From Burkholderia sp. SRS-W-2-2016 (GTDB lineage: Bacteria > Pseudomonadota > Gammaproteobacteria > Burkholderiales > Burkholderiaceae), in NCBI RefSeq assembly GCF_001931485.1, contig NZ_MSDV01000028.1, positions 62,001 through 126,000 of the forward strand: a DNA stretch of 64,000 nucleotides, read 5' to 3'. Each line of letters begins with the position of its first letter. Positions within the stretch are counted from its first letter, which is position 1. The notes under the pieces were generated by a model. That model had not been told where the DNA came from. It ran no database searches and was given only the letters and a program-made list of their open reading frames with translations. Below are positions 37,069 through 45,477 of the stretch, piece by piece. The position numbers were made by a program, and so were the translations under genes.

Positions 37069-38030
37069 AGTACTTCGCGCGCCAATCCCCGCTCGTGTTC
37101 ATCCTCGCGCTTTGCATCGTCTGCGCGAGTTGCTCGCGCGAACCAACCAATAGCTGGCAAGGCTATGTAGAAGGCGAGTTCCTGTACCTCGCGTCATCGC
37201 AGGCAGGACAACTGACAGAGTTGTCGGTGTCGCGCGGCCAGACGGTTGCGAACGACACCCCGCTGTTCGCGCTCGAAGCGCGCAACGAAACGGAGGCCGT
37301 CGCCCAGGCGAATCAGCAATTGCAGGCGGCGCGCGCGCAACTCGCCGATCTGGCGACCGGCAAACGTCCGCCCGAAGTCGACGTGACCCGCGCGCAACTC
37401 GTTCAGGCCGAGGCGGACGCGGCTCGCGCCGCCACCCAGTACCGGCGCGACGAACAACAGTTGCGAGCGGGCGGCATCGCGCAAAGCCAGCTCGACGAGT
37501 CGCGCGCGAACGCGCTGTCGAGCGCCGCGCGAGTGCGCGAGCTGCAAAGCCAGGTCGTGGTCGCGCATCTGCCGGGCCGCAGCGAACAGATCCGCGCGCA
37601 ACAGGCCCAGGTCGACGCGGCGCTGGCCCAGCTCGGCCAGGCCCAGTGGAAACTCGACCAGAAAAGCATGCGCGCGCCGCATGGCGGCCTCGTGTTCGAC
37701 ACGATGTATCGCAGCGGCGAATGGGTGCCGGCCGGCAGTCCGGTGATCCGGCTGCTGCCGCCGGAAAACGTCAAGGTGCGCTTCTTCGTGCCCGAGGCGG
37801 TGGTCGGTTCGCTCGCGCCGGGCCGCCGCGTGACGATCCGTTGCGACGGTTGCGCGGCCGACGTGCCGGCGGTGCTCAGCTTCATTTCGAACCAGGCGGA
37901 ATACACGCCGCCGGTGATCTTCAGCAACGAAAGCCGCTCGAAGCTCGTGTTCATGGTCGAAGCGAAACCGCAAACCGCCGACGCGCCGAAGCTGCGCCCC
38001 GGCCAACCGGTCACGGTGACGCTGCAATGA
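37065..38030 (+). CDS. HlyD-family periplasmic adaptor (YbhG-like)
   Basis: 321 aa from the ATG at 37065 (4-nt overlap with the TetR stop). An N-terminal signal/anchor (LVFILALCIVCASC) is followed by a biotinyl-lipoyl half-domain (GYVEGEFLYLASSQAGQL, SRGQTVANDTPLF) and an Ala/Gln/Arg-rich coiled-coil hairpin (~85-190). The returning lipoyl half is MRAPHGGLVFDTMYRSGEWV, and a beta-barrel domain follows (VKVRFFVPEAVVGSLAPG). It links the ABC pump to an outer-membrane channel not encoded here. Confidence 0.92.
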   Translation: MKYFARQSPLVFILALCIVCASCSREPTNSWQGYVEGEFLYLASSQAGQLTELSVSRGQTVANDTPLFALEARNETEAVAQANQQLQAARAQLADLATGKRPPEVDVTRAQLVQAEADAARAATQYRRDEQQLRAGGIAQSQLDESRANALSSAARVRELQSQVVVAHLPGRSEQIRAQQAQVDAALAQLGQAQWKLDQKSMRAPHGGLVFDTMYRSGEWVPAGSPVIRLLPPENVKVRFFVPEAVVGSLAPGRRVTIRCDGCAADVPAVLSFISNQAEYTPPVIFSNESRSKLVFMVEAKPQTADAPKLRPGQPVTVTLQ

Positions 38031-39016
38031 GCACATCCGCCACCGCCGAGAAAACAGCCGAGGCCGCCCCCGTCTACGCGATCGACGTACACGGGCTGAA
38101 CAAACATTTCGGCAGCAAGCACGTCGTCAACGACGTATCGCTGCGCGTGCAACGCGGCGAAATCTTCGGCTTTCTCGGTCCGAACGGCAGCGGCAAGACC
38201 ACCTGCATCCGCATGATGTGCGGACTGCTCACGCCCGATTCCGGCAGCGGCACCTGTCTCGGCTACGACATCGTGCACGACAGCGCGCAGATCAAACGGC
38301 GCACCGGCTATATGACGCAGCGCTTCTCCTATTGGGAGGACCTGACGATTCGCGAGAATCTCGACTTCGTCGCGCGTATCTACGAGATGAAGAATCGCCG
38401 CGATGCCGTGGACCGCGCACTCGAACAACTCGGACTCGCAAGCCGTGCGAAACAATTGGCGGGCGCGTTATCGGGCGGCTGGAAGCAGCGTCTCGCGCTG
38501 GCCGCGTGCATGCTGCACGAGCCGGAACTGCTGTTGCTCGACGAACCGACCGCCGGAGTCGACCCGAGCGCGCGACGCGACTTCTGGGAAGAGCTGCACC
38601 GCCTCGCCGCGCGCGGCATCTCGGTGCTGGTCAGCACGCACTATATGGATGAGGCGGAGCGTTGCCACAAGCTCGCGTATATCGCGTACGGCAAGCTGCT
38701 CGCGCAAGGCACGTCGAGTCAGGTGATCGCTTCGCAAGGACTCGTGACGTGGGCCGTGTATGGCGAGAATCTGGTCGAACTCGGCGACCGGCTGCGGCGC
38801 TCGCCCGGCGTCGAACAGACCGTCGCATTCGGTTCGTCGCTGCATGTGAGCGGTCCGGACACGCCCGAGCTGCACGCGACGATCGACCAGCTCGCGCACA
38901 CGAGTCCCGCGCTGCGCATCGAACCTCAGGAAACCGGCCTCGAAGACGTGTTCATCTTCATGATGAACCGCTCGACCGACAATTACGCGCCCCCTGCCGC
39001 GGAGCGCGCAGCGTGA
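38027..39016 (+). CDS. ABC transporter ATP-binding protein (YbhF/DrrA-like)
   Basis: 329 aa, ATG at 38027 overlapping the adaptor stop (ATGA). Walker A GPNGSGKTT (~residue 50), Q-loop MTQRFSYWEDLT, signature LSGGWKQR, Walker B LLLLDEP, then the D-loop and switch His in VLVSTHYMDEAE. A C-terminal accessory domain of about 90 residues resembles drug-export ATPases. Only one ATPase domain is present, while E. coli YbhF has two. Confidence 0.94.
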   Translation: MSTSATAEKTAEAAPVYAIDVHGLNKHFGSKHVVNDVSLRVQRGEIFGFLGPNGSGKTTCIRMMCGLLTPDSGSGTCLGYDIVHDSAQIKRRTGYMTQRFSYWEDLTIRENLDFVARIYEMKNRRDAVDRALEQLGLASRAKQLAGALSGGWKQRLALAACMLHEPELLLLDEPTAGVDPSARRDFWEELHRLAARGISVLVSTHYMDEAERCHKLAYIAYGKLLAQGTSSQVIASQGLVTWAVYGENLVELGDRLRRSPGVEQTVAFGSSLHVSGPDTPELHATIDQLAHTSPALRIEPQETGLEDVFIFMMNRSTDNYAPPAAERAA

Positions 39017-40164
39017 GTACCGCCCGCCGGCTGCCGCGTTTTTCGCTGACACGCTGGTGGAGCATCGTGTGCAAGGAGTTCCTGCAACTGAAGCGCGACC
39101 GCATCACGTTCGCGATGATGATCGGTCTGCCGATCATGCAGATGGCGCTGTTCGGCTTCGCGATCAACACCGACCCGAAGCATCTGCCGACCGCGATCAT
39201 CGCCGCCGATCACAGCGAGTTCACCCGCAGTTTCGTCGCCGCGATGCGCAACTCCGACTACTTCGACATCGTCGCGACATTGCCCGACGAAGAAGCGGGC
39301 CGCCGCGCGCTCGCGCAAGGCAAGGTGCTGTTCGTGCTGAACATTCCCGTCGGTTTCACGCGCGATCTGGCCAAAGGCGCGCATCCGTCGCTGCTGATGG
39401 AGGCCGACGCGACCGATCCGACCGCGGTCGGCACCGCGCTCGGCGCGCTGCCGTCGATTACGCAATCGGTATTGCGGAAGGATCTGACCGGTCCGCTCGC
39501 GACGCTCGCGGTCGGCCCCGCCGCGTTCGACGTGCAATTGCACCGCCTCTACAATCCCGAGAGCGTGACCCAGTACAACGTGGTGCCGGGCCTGATGGGC
39601 GTGATCCTGACGATGACGATGGTGATGATGACCGGCCTCGCGATCACCCGCGAACGCGAGCGCGGCACGATGGAAAACCTGCTCGCCACGCCGGTGCTGC
39701 CGCTCGAAGTCATGACCGGCAAGATCGTCCCGTACGTGGCGATCGGGTTGATTCAGGTGAGTATCATTCTGGTGGCCGCGCGCTTCGTGTTCGACGTGCC
39801 GTTCGAAGGCAGCCTGATCGCGCTGTATCTGTCGGCGTTATTGTTCGTCGCGGCCAATCTGACGATCGGCATTACGTTGTCCTCGCTCGCGCAGAACCAG
39901 TTGCAGGCGATGCAGCTGACGATGTTCTATTTCCTGCCCAACATCCTGCTGTCGGGCTTCATGTTTCCGTTCGCCGGAATGCCGAAGTGGGCGCAGGTGA
40001 TCGGCAATCTACTGCCGCTCACCTATTTCAACCGGCTGGTGCGCGGCATTCTGCTCAAGGGTGTCGGCTGGGCCGATATGTGGCCGCACGTGTGGCCGCT
40101 GCTGATCTTCCTGTGCGTCGTGATGGGCATCGCGGTGAAGTTCTACCGGCGCACGCTCGACTGA
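39013..40164 (+). CDS. ABC-2 type permease (YbhS/YbhR-like)
   Basis: 383 aa from a GTG at 39013 overlapping the ATPase stop (GTGA). N-terminal amphipathic KEFLQLKRDRITFAMMIGLP, then one membrane helix, a large extracytoplasmic domain (~45-185) and five C-terminal helices with RERERGTMENLLATPV and LSGFMFPFAGMPKWAQ, the hallmark of ABC-2 exporters. Only one permease gene is present, so the pump is probably a homodimer. Confidence 0.93.
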   Translation: MSTARRLPRFSLTRWWSIVCKEFLQLKRDRITFAMMIGLPIMQMALFGFAINTDPKHLPTAIIAADHSEFTRSFVAAMRNSDYFDIVATLPDEEAGRRALAQGKVLFVLNIPVGFTRDLAKGAHPSLLMEADATDPTAVGTALGALPSITQSVLRKDLTGPLATLAVGPAAFDVQLHRLYNPESVTQYNVVPGLMGVILTMTMVMMTGLAITRERERGTMENLLATPVLPLEVMTGKIVPYVAIGLIQVSIILVAARFVFDVPFEGSLIALYLSALLFVAANLTIGITLSSLAQNQLQAMQLTMFYFLPNILLSGFMFPFAGMPKWAQVIGNLLPLTYFNRLVRGILLKGVGWADMWPHVWPLLIFLCVVMGIAVKFYRRTLD

Positions 40165-40196
40165 GAATCGAGCCCGCGCCGCGCTACGCGCACCGC

Positions 40197-41396
40197 TTAA
40201 CGCCGCACCTTGTTCAACACCAGATACGCGAACGAGCCGATCACGATCCCCCAGAACGCGGAGCCGAGGCCGAGGAACGTCATCCCCGATGCGGTCGCCA
40301 GAAACGTGATCACCGATGCCTCGCGATGGTCCTCGTCCTGAATCGCGCCCATCACGTTCGCGGTAATCGCGCCGATCAGCGCAAGGCCCGCGAGAATCGC
40401 GACGAACTCTTTCGGCAGCATCGTGAACAACGCGACGATCGCGCCGGCGAAAGTGCCGCCGATCAGATAGAACACGCCGTTCGCAATCCCGGCGATATAG
40501 CGCTTGTCCGGATCGTCGTGCGCGTCCTTGCCGGTGCACAGCGCCGCGGTAATCGCGGCGATCACGATCGTGATGCCGCCGAAAAACGCGACGCCGATCG
40601 ACGCGACGCTGGTCGCGGTAATGATCGGCCGCGCCGGCGTTTGATAACCGGATACGCGCAGAATCGCCATCCCCGGCAGAAACTGTCCGGTCAGACTGAC
40701 GACGACGAGCGGCAGCGCGAGACTCAATGTCGAGCTCAGCGTCCACTCTGGTTTGATGAAAATCGGCCGCGTGACGTGCAGCGGCAACGCGCTCAGATGC
40801 GCGTCGCCGAGCGCGATCGCGAGCAGCGTGCCGGTCAGCAATACCAGCACGATGCAATAGCGCGGCAGGCAGCGTTTGAACACGATATACGCGGCGATCA
40901 TCCCGAACGCGAGCGCCGGCATCGACGCGGCCGCGCCGAATGCATGCGTGCCGAACTGCAGCAGAATGCCGGCCATCATCCCGCACGCGATGCCTTTAGG
41001 AATACTGCGCACCATCCGGTCGAAATAGCCGGATACGCCGATCAGCAGAATGATCACCGCCGCGGTGAGGTATGCGCCGACCGCCTGGTTCAGCGTCAAC
41101 GCGGGAAACAGCGTGACCAGCAGCGCGGTGCCCGGCGCGGACCACGCGGTCACGACCGGCACTTTCAGTTTCCAGCTCGCGTAGATGCCGGACACCGCCG
41201 CGCCGATCGAAATCCCCCATACCCACGACGCGACCATTTCGTTGGGCATATGCGCGGCTTGCGCCGCCTGAAAGAAGATCACGAGCGGACCGGCGTACGA
41301 AATCAGCACGGCCAGAAAGCCCGCGACGATCGCGGAAACGGACCAGTCGGTGGCTATTGCGCGCGTCGCCGGCGTCTGACTATTGGAGGGATTCAT
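40197..41396 (-). CDS. benE: Benzoate/H+ symporter family protein BenE
   Basis: 399 aa from the ATG at 41396; the frame opens further up at 41495 but without family sequence. Ten to twelve hydrophobic helices. Characteristic segments are ISYAGPLVIFFQAA, WVWGISIGAAVSGI, VTAWSAPGTALLVT, GYFDRMVRSIPKGIACGMMAGIL and RVSGYQTPARPI. No benzoate dioxygenase gene is adjacent, so substrate is taken from the family name only. No clear ribosome-binding site before the chosen ATG. Confidence 0.9.
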   Translation of the reverse strand: MNPSNSQTPATRAIATDWSVSAIVAGFLAVLISYAGPLVIFFQAAQAAHMPNEMVASWVWGISIGAAVSGIYASWKLKVPVVTAWSAPGTALLVTLFPALTLNQAVGAYLTAAVIILLIGVSGYFDRMVRSIPKGIACGMMAGILLQFGTHAFGAAASMPALAFGMIAAYIVFKRCLPRYCIVLVLLTGTLLAIALGDAHLSALPLHVTRPIFIKPEWTLSSTLSLALPLVVVSLTGQFLPGMAILRVSGYQTPARPIITATSVASIGVAFFGGITIVIAAITAALCTGKDAHDDPDKRYIAGIANGVFYLIGGTFAGAIVALFTMLPKEFVAILAGLALIGAITANVMGAIQDEDHREASVITFLATASGMTFLGLGSAFWGIVIGSFAYLVLNKVRR

Positions 41397-41573
41397 TGTC
41401 GATGTGGGTCGAGGCACGGCACGCCGTCCGCAGCGAAACGCGTGGCACGCGCTGCGCGCAGCGGGATCATGGTGGGCCGATAGTATGCAGGACAATCGCC
41501 GGCGCGCCTATCGGCAAGCCCGATGCTTGCCGTGCCACACGAACGATTGCGATGAGGGACGAGGCGCGAACGC

Positions 41574-41744
41574 ATGAAAGCGGTCACGGTGTCGATTTCA
41601 GCATGTCTCATTGCTGCTTATCTGTTTCTGATAGGTACGGCTTCTCGGGGACACCAGCCGGACCTGAAGAATAGTGGCACGCCGTTCGCATGGTCCAACA
41701 CCGATTTGGTATCGCGTCGATACCTAGAAGGTATTTCGGCCTGA
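41574..41744 (+). CDS. Possible small secreted peptide, 56 aa
   Basis: ATG at 41574, with GAGGGACGAGG 7-17 bases upstream. The N-terminus is signal-like (MKAVTVSISACLIAAYLFLIG) followed by a polar tail of about 35 residues. TGA at 41742. Unrecognised. It could equally be noise in a gene-poor gap, since codon choice is not strongly biased. Confidence 0.3.
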   Translation: MKAVTVSISACLIAAYLFLIGTASRGHQPDLKNSGTPFAWSNTDLVSRRYLEGISA

Positions 41745-41752
41745 TCGTGCCG

Positions 41753-41788
41753 GTTGCGACCGTTGCGACGGTTGCGACGGTTGCAGCA
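41753..41788. repeat. Four imperfect 9-bp tandem repeats
   Basis: Units GTTGCGACC, GTTGCGACG, GTTGCGACG and GTTGCAGCA in tandem, followed by a partial unit. Short and of no obvious function; may be prone to slippage. Confidence 0.6.
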
Positions 41789-42108
41789 GTTGCGTTGCTT
41801 CGCGGTGCTTACATTTTGCCGACAGCATCGCGCTCCGGGTGCCATTCGCGTCACGAGGCGTTCACGCGCGTTGGGGCGCCGCGAACGAACTCCTTCTCCT
41901 TCCGATCGCCGCCGCAACGAAGTTGTATGGACAAGATAGCCTGCCGAAATAAATCCCCGGCCAGCAGAAAAATCCAGCCACCACATCATCTCCACAAAAT
42001 ATCGATAACACACCGTATTTAAATGGATTTTTTGTAATAAACATCGCCTCGCCTGGACGCCCCATCCGCACTAACCCCGATTGTCCGCCCTCGCTCCAGA
42101 GCGCTAAA

Positions 42109-42120
42109 TTGTCTAGACAA
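42109..42120. promoter_or_regulatory. HutC-type operator upstream of the amino acid importer
   Basis: TTGTCTAGACAA is a perfect 12-bp palindrome whose core GTCTAGAC fits the HutC-subfamily consensus GTMTAKAC. It lies 66 bases before the solute-binding protein start. It suggests control of the importer by a HutC-like regulator that responds to urocanate, made from histidine. The regulator gene is not in the window. Confidence 0.55.
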
Positions 42121-42185
42121 CATTGAATACCGAGCAGGCCGCCGTTGCCCGCCATCCACGTCAGAAGACTTATCCCGGAGACTGT

Positions 42186-42944
42186 ATGAAGAAACTCGTC
42201 TTGTCCGTCGCCATCGCGCTTGCCGCCAGCGGCGCGTTCGCCAAAGAGTGGTCGACGATCCGTTTCGGCGTCGACGCGAGCTATGCGCCGTTCGAATCGA
42301 AGGCGGCCGACGGCAAGCTGGTCGGCTTCGACGTCGACCTCGGCAATGAGATCTGCCGTCGCCTGAACGCGAAGTGCGTGTGGGTCGAACAGGACTTCGA
42401 CGGAATGATCCCGGGCCTGAAGGCAAAGAAATTCGACGGCGTGCTTTCGGCGATGACGGTCACCCCGCAGCGCGAAGCGCAGATCATGTTCTCGTCGCGA
42501 CTCTTTAAAACGCCGACGCGCCTGATCGCGAAGAGCGGCTCGCCGCTGCAGCCGACGGCCGAATCGCTGAAAGGCAAGACGATCGGTGTCGAACAGGGCA
42601 CGACCCAGGAGAGCTACGCGAAGGAGAACTGGGCGTCGAAGGGCGTGAACGTGGTGCCCTATCAGAACCAGGATCAGGTCTACGCCGATCTGCAGTCCGG
42701 CCGCCTCGACGCCGCGCTGCAGGACGCGGTGCAGGCCGACCTCGGCTTTCTGAAAACGCCGCGCGGCAAGGGCTTTAGCTTCGCCGGCCCGGAAATTCCG
42801 AGCAGCGGCGCGGCAATCGGCATGCGCAAGGACGACGTCGAACTGAAGGGCAAGATCGACAAGGCGATCGCCGACATGATCCAGGACGGCACCTATAAGA
42901 AGATCGAGTCGAAGTATTTCTCGTTCGACGTGTACGGCGGATAA
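42186..42944 (+). CDS. Histidine / basic amino acid ABC transporter, solute-binding protein
   Basis: 252 aa from the ATG at 42186 with GGAGA upstream. The signal peptide is KKLVLSVAIALAASGAFA; the mature protein begins KEWSTIRFGVDASYAPFE. Family-3 solute-binding signatures follow: GFDVDLGNEICRRL, DFDGMIPGLKAKKFD, MTVTPQREAQIMFS and GTTQESYA. It resembles HisJ/ArgT/AotJ. First gene of a four-gene importer operon; the operator upstream favours histidine. Confidence 0.93.
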   Translation: MKKLVLSVAIALAASGAFAKEWSTIRFGVDASYAPFESKAADGKLVGFDVDLGNEICRRLNAKCVWVEQDFDGMIPGLKAKKFDGVLSAMTVTPQREAQIMFSSRLFKTPTRLIAKSGSPLQPTAESLKGKTIGVEQGTTQESYAKENWASKGVNVVPYQNQDQVYADLQSGRLDAALQDAVQADLGFLKTPRGKGFSFAGPEIPSSGAAIGMRKDDVELKGKIDKAIADMIQDGTYKKIESKYFSFDVYGG

Positions 42945-43005
42945 ACCCACGCCCGCGCTCGCGCGCGGCTCGCTCCTCTTACCAGGACACCCGAGGGACA
43001 CTCCC

Positions 43006-43695
43006 ATGCTCTTCCAAGGTTTCGGCCCGATCCTGCTCGCCGGCACGTGGGTCACCATCAAGCTCGCGGTGCTGTCGCTCGCGGCGTCGTTCGCGCTGGG
43101 TCTGCTCGGCGCGGCGGCGAAGCTGTCGAGCAATCGCGTGCTCTCGCGCATCGGCACCGCGTACACGACGCTGATCCGTGCGGTGCCCGATCTCGTGCTG
43201 ATGCTGCTGCTGTTCTACAGCATCCAGATCTGGCTCAACGATCTGACCGACGTGTTCAACGTCGACCAGATCGACATCGATCCGTTTCTCGCCGGCGTGA
43301 TCACGCTCGGCTTCATTTACGGCGCGTACTTCACCGAAACGTTCCGCGGCGCGTTCCTCGCGGTGCCGCGCGGCCAGATCGAAGCGGGCTTCGCATACGG
43401 GATGAGCGCGCGGCGCGTATTCACCCGCATCCTGTTTCCGCAGATGATGCGTTTCGCGCTGCCCGGCATCGGCAATAACTGGCAGGTGCTGGTGAAGGCG
43501 ACCGCGCTGGTGTCGATCATCGGTCTCGCGGACGTGGTCAAGGCCTCGCAGGATGCCGGCAAAAGTACTCAATCGTTTTTCTTCTTCACGCTGATGACCG
43601 GCGCGATCTATCTGGCCATCACGACCATTTCGAATCTGATTCTTAATCGCCTCGAGAAACGTTATTCGACGGGCGTGCGGAGGGCCGTACTGTGA
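43006..43695 (+). CDS. hisQ: Histidine / basic amino acid ABC transporter, permease (HisQ-like)
   Basis: 229 aa with five hydrophobic helices. The polar amino acid permease pattern is TLIRAVPDLVLMLLLFY near the N-terminus. The cytoplasmic EAA loop is ETFRGAFLAVPRGQIEAGFAYGMSARRVF, described across two parts, followed by FPQMMRFALPGIGNNW. Stop overlaps the next start by four bases. Confidence 0.92.
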   Translation: MLFQGFGPILLAGTWVTIKLAVLSLAASFALGLLGAAAKLSSNRVLSRIGTAYTTLIRAVPDLVLMLLLFYSIQIWLNDLTDVFNVDQIDIDPFLAGVITLGFIYGAYFTETFRGAFLAVPRGQIEAGFAYGMSARRVFTRILFPQMMRFALPGIGNNWQVLVKATALVSIIGLADVVKASQDAGKSTQSFFFFTLMTGAIYLAITTISNLILNRLEKRYSTGVRRAVL

Positions 43696-44405
43696 TCGAT
43701 CTGATTCGCCAATACTGGCAGAACTACCTGTTCACGGACGGCTTCAATACCACCGGTCTGGCGATCACGCTGTGGCTGCTGGTCGCGTCGATCGGCTTCG
43801 GCTTCGTGATGGCGGTGCCGCTCGCAATCGCGCGCGCGTCTCGCAATCGCTATATTTCCGGGCCGGTCTGGCTCTACACGTATATCTTTCGCGGCACGCC
43901 GCTGTACGTGCAATTGCTGCTGATCTACACCGGGCTCTACAGCCTGCATTTCGTTCATTCGCACGAGTTGCTGAACAGCTTCTTTCGCAACGCGATGAAT
44001 TGCACGCTGCTCGCGTTCGCGCTGAACGAGTGCGCGTACGCCACCGAAATCTTCGCCGGCGCGATCCGCGAAACCTCGCACGGCGAGATCGAGGCGGCGC
44101 AGGCGTATGGAATGTCGAAGTACAAGCTGTACACCCGCATCATCCTGCCGTCGGCGCTGCGCCGCTCGCTGCCGTCGTACAGCAACGAAGTGATCCTGAT
44201 GCTGCACGCGACCACGCTCGCGTTCACCGCGACCGTCCCCGACATTCTGAAGATCGCGCGCGACGTGAACTCCGCGACTTACGCGACGTTCCAGGCGTAC
44301 ACGATCGCGGCGCTGCTGTATGCGGCGATCGTATTCGCGCTGATCTGGGGCTTCCGCAAAATGGAACTGCGTTTGCTGGCTTATCTGAAACCTCAAGGGC
44401 ATTAA
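43692..44405 (+). CDS. hisM: Histidine / basic amino acid ABC transporter, permease (HisM-like)
   Basis: 237 aa from a GTG at 43692 (GTGA overlap with the first permease). Five helices; TYIFRGTPLYVQLLLIYTGL and the EAA loop (EIFAGAIRETSHGEIEAAQA, then YGMSKYKLYTRIILPSALRR) mark the HisM/ArtM type. It forms the heterodimeric channel with the preceding permease. Confidence 0.92.
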   Translation: MIDLIRQYWQNYLFTDGFNTTGLAITLWLLVASIGFGFVMAVPLAIARASRNRYISGPVWLYTYIFRGTPLYVQLLLIYTGLYSLHFVHSHELLNSFFRNAMNCTLLAFALNECAYATEIFAGAIRETSHGEIEAAQAYGMSKYKLYTRIILPSALRRSLPSYSNEVILMLHATTLAFTATVPDILKIARDVNSATYATFQAYTIAALLYAAIVFALIWGFRKMELRLLAYLKPQGH

Positions 44406-44423
44406 ACGCGCAATCGCGCGACG

Positions 44424-45206
44424 ATGGAGCATACGAGCATGTACAAGCTGACGGTCGACGACCTGCACAAGAAGTTCGGCGATAACGAAGTACTGAAAGG
44501 CGTCTCGCTCAAGGCGAAGGCAGGCGACGTGATCAGCCTGATCGGCTCGAGCGGTTCCGGCAAAAGCACCTTTCTCCGCTGCATCAATTTTCTGGAATCG
44601 CCGTGCTCCGGACGCATTACGCTGAACGGCGAGGCGATCAACACGAGCGTCGATCGCAACGGCTCGCTGCGCGTCAGCAATCCGAAGCAACTACAAACGA
44701 TGCGCACCCGGCTCGCAATGGTGTTCCAGCATTTCAATCTATGGGCGCATATGACGGTGCTCGAGAACATCATTGAGGCGCCGATCAGCGTATTGGGTCT
44801 GAGCCGCGCGCAAGCCGAGGAACGCGCGCGCAAGTATCTGACCAAGGTCGGCTTGCCGGCCAATACCGAACAGAAGTATCCGTCGCATCTGTCGGGCGGC
44901 CAGCAGCAGCGCGTCGCGATTGCCCGCGCGCTGGCGATGGAGCCCGAGGTGATGCTGTTCGACGAACCGACCTCCGCGCTCGATCCGGAACTGGTCGGCG
45001 AAGTACTGCGCGTGATGCAGGCGCTCGCCGAGGAAGGCCGCACGATGATCGTCGTCACGCACGAGATGGGTTTTGCGCGCAACGTGTCGAATCATGTGGT
45101 GTTTCTGCACAAGGGCAAGATCGAGGAGCAGGGGCATCCGCATGACGTGCTGACCAATCCGCGCAGCGAGCGCTTGCAGCAGTTTCTGGCGGGGCGGTTG
45201 AAGTAG
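44424..45206 (+). CDS. hisP: Histidine / basic amino acid ABC transporter, ATP-binding protein (HisP-like)
   Basis: 260 aa from 44424; an in-frame ATG at 44439 with GGAG upstream may be the true start. Walker [25 protein letters not shown]-loop [16 protein letters not shown], signature [15 protein letters not shown], Walker [20 protein letters not shown], switch [11 protein letters not shown]. Very close to HisP in motif wording. Powers the importer. Confidence 0.94.
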   Translation: MEHTSMYKLTVDDLHKKFGDNEVLKGVSLKAKAGDVISLIGSSGSGKSTFLRCINFLESPCSGRITLNGEAINTSVDRNGSLRVSNPKQLQTMRTRLAMVFQHFNLWAHMTVLENIIEAPISVLGLSRAQAEERARKYLTKVGLPANTEQKYPSHLSGGQQQRVAIARALAMEPEVMLFDEPTSALDPELVGEVLRVMQALAEEGRTMIVVTHEMGFARNVSNHVVFLHKGKIEEQGHPHDVLTNPRSERLQQFLAGRLK

Positions 45207-45221
45207 TCTGCGCACGCCATC

Positions 45222-45258
45222 GCGCGGCGGCCACGCGGCTCGCGAGCCGCCGCCGCGC
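45222..45258 (+). terminator. Strong GC hairpin after the importer operon
   Basis: GCGGCT/AGCCGC inner stem with a CGCG loop (45235-45250), enclosed by further GCGGCGG/CCGCCGC pairing, about 16 bases past the hisP stop. No T-tract. Confidence 0.5.
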
Positions 45259-45449
45259 ACACTCGCTACAAATAGCAGCACCGAAGCACTCCCGTTCACA
45301 CCCTCCGCGCCAGCGAAGATCCGCACAATCGAGCGTCCGCGAAACTCGCTGCCGCCTCGATCCCTCCACCGCGTCGAATCCATCGCAGCAACGGCCGATT
45401 CCCGTGCGCCCAAAAGCACCGCCACGCATATCCATAGCTGCAATGCTTT

Positions 45450-45476
45450 CTTGTCCTGACGAAAACCGTCGACAAG
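45450..45476 (+). promoter_or_regulatory. Hairpin abutting the ssuA start codon
   Basis: CTTGTC (45450-45455) pairs with GACAAG (45471-45476) and GACG (45458-45461) with CGTC (45467-45470), around an AAAAC loop. The stem ends one base before the ATG at 45478 and covers the place where a ribosome-binding site should be. It could control translation, or it could indicate that the real start is the ATG at 45520. Confidence 0.4.
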
Positions 45477-45477
45477 A

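Larger units (their letters stand above)
41397..42185. other. 789-base intergenic region between benE and the amino acid importer
   Basis: Contains a possible 56-codon secreted small ORF (41574-41744), a short 9-bp tandem repeat (41753-41788) and, near the right end, a perfect TTGTCTAGACAA palindrome (42109-42120). Several overlapping longer frames (for example 41690-42022 plus, and 41862-43166 minus) are low-complexity or antisense shadows. GC falls in 41930-42060. Confidence 0.5.

Noticed and set aside
39057..41483. 808-codon plus-strand frame over the ABC permease and benE
   Set aside because: Arg/Asp/His-rich; covers two genuine genes on different frames and strands.
41690..42022. 110-codon frame containing VATVATVA
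   Set aside because: Its Val-Ala-Thr stretch simply translates the 9-bp tandem repeat; no start signal, and it overlaps a competing small frame.
41862..43166. 434-codon minus-strand frame across the importer genes
   Set aside because: Antisense to a well-supported solute-binding protein and permease; composition is that of a shadow.
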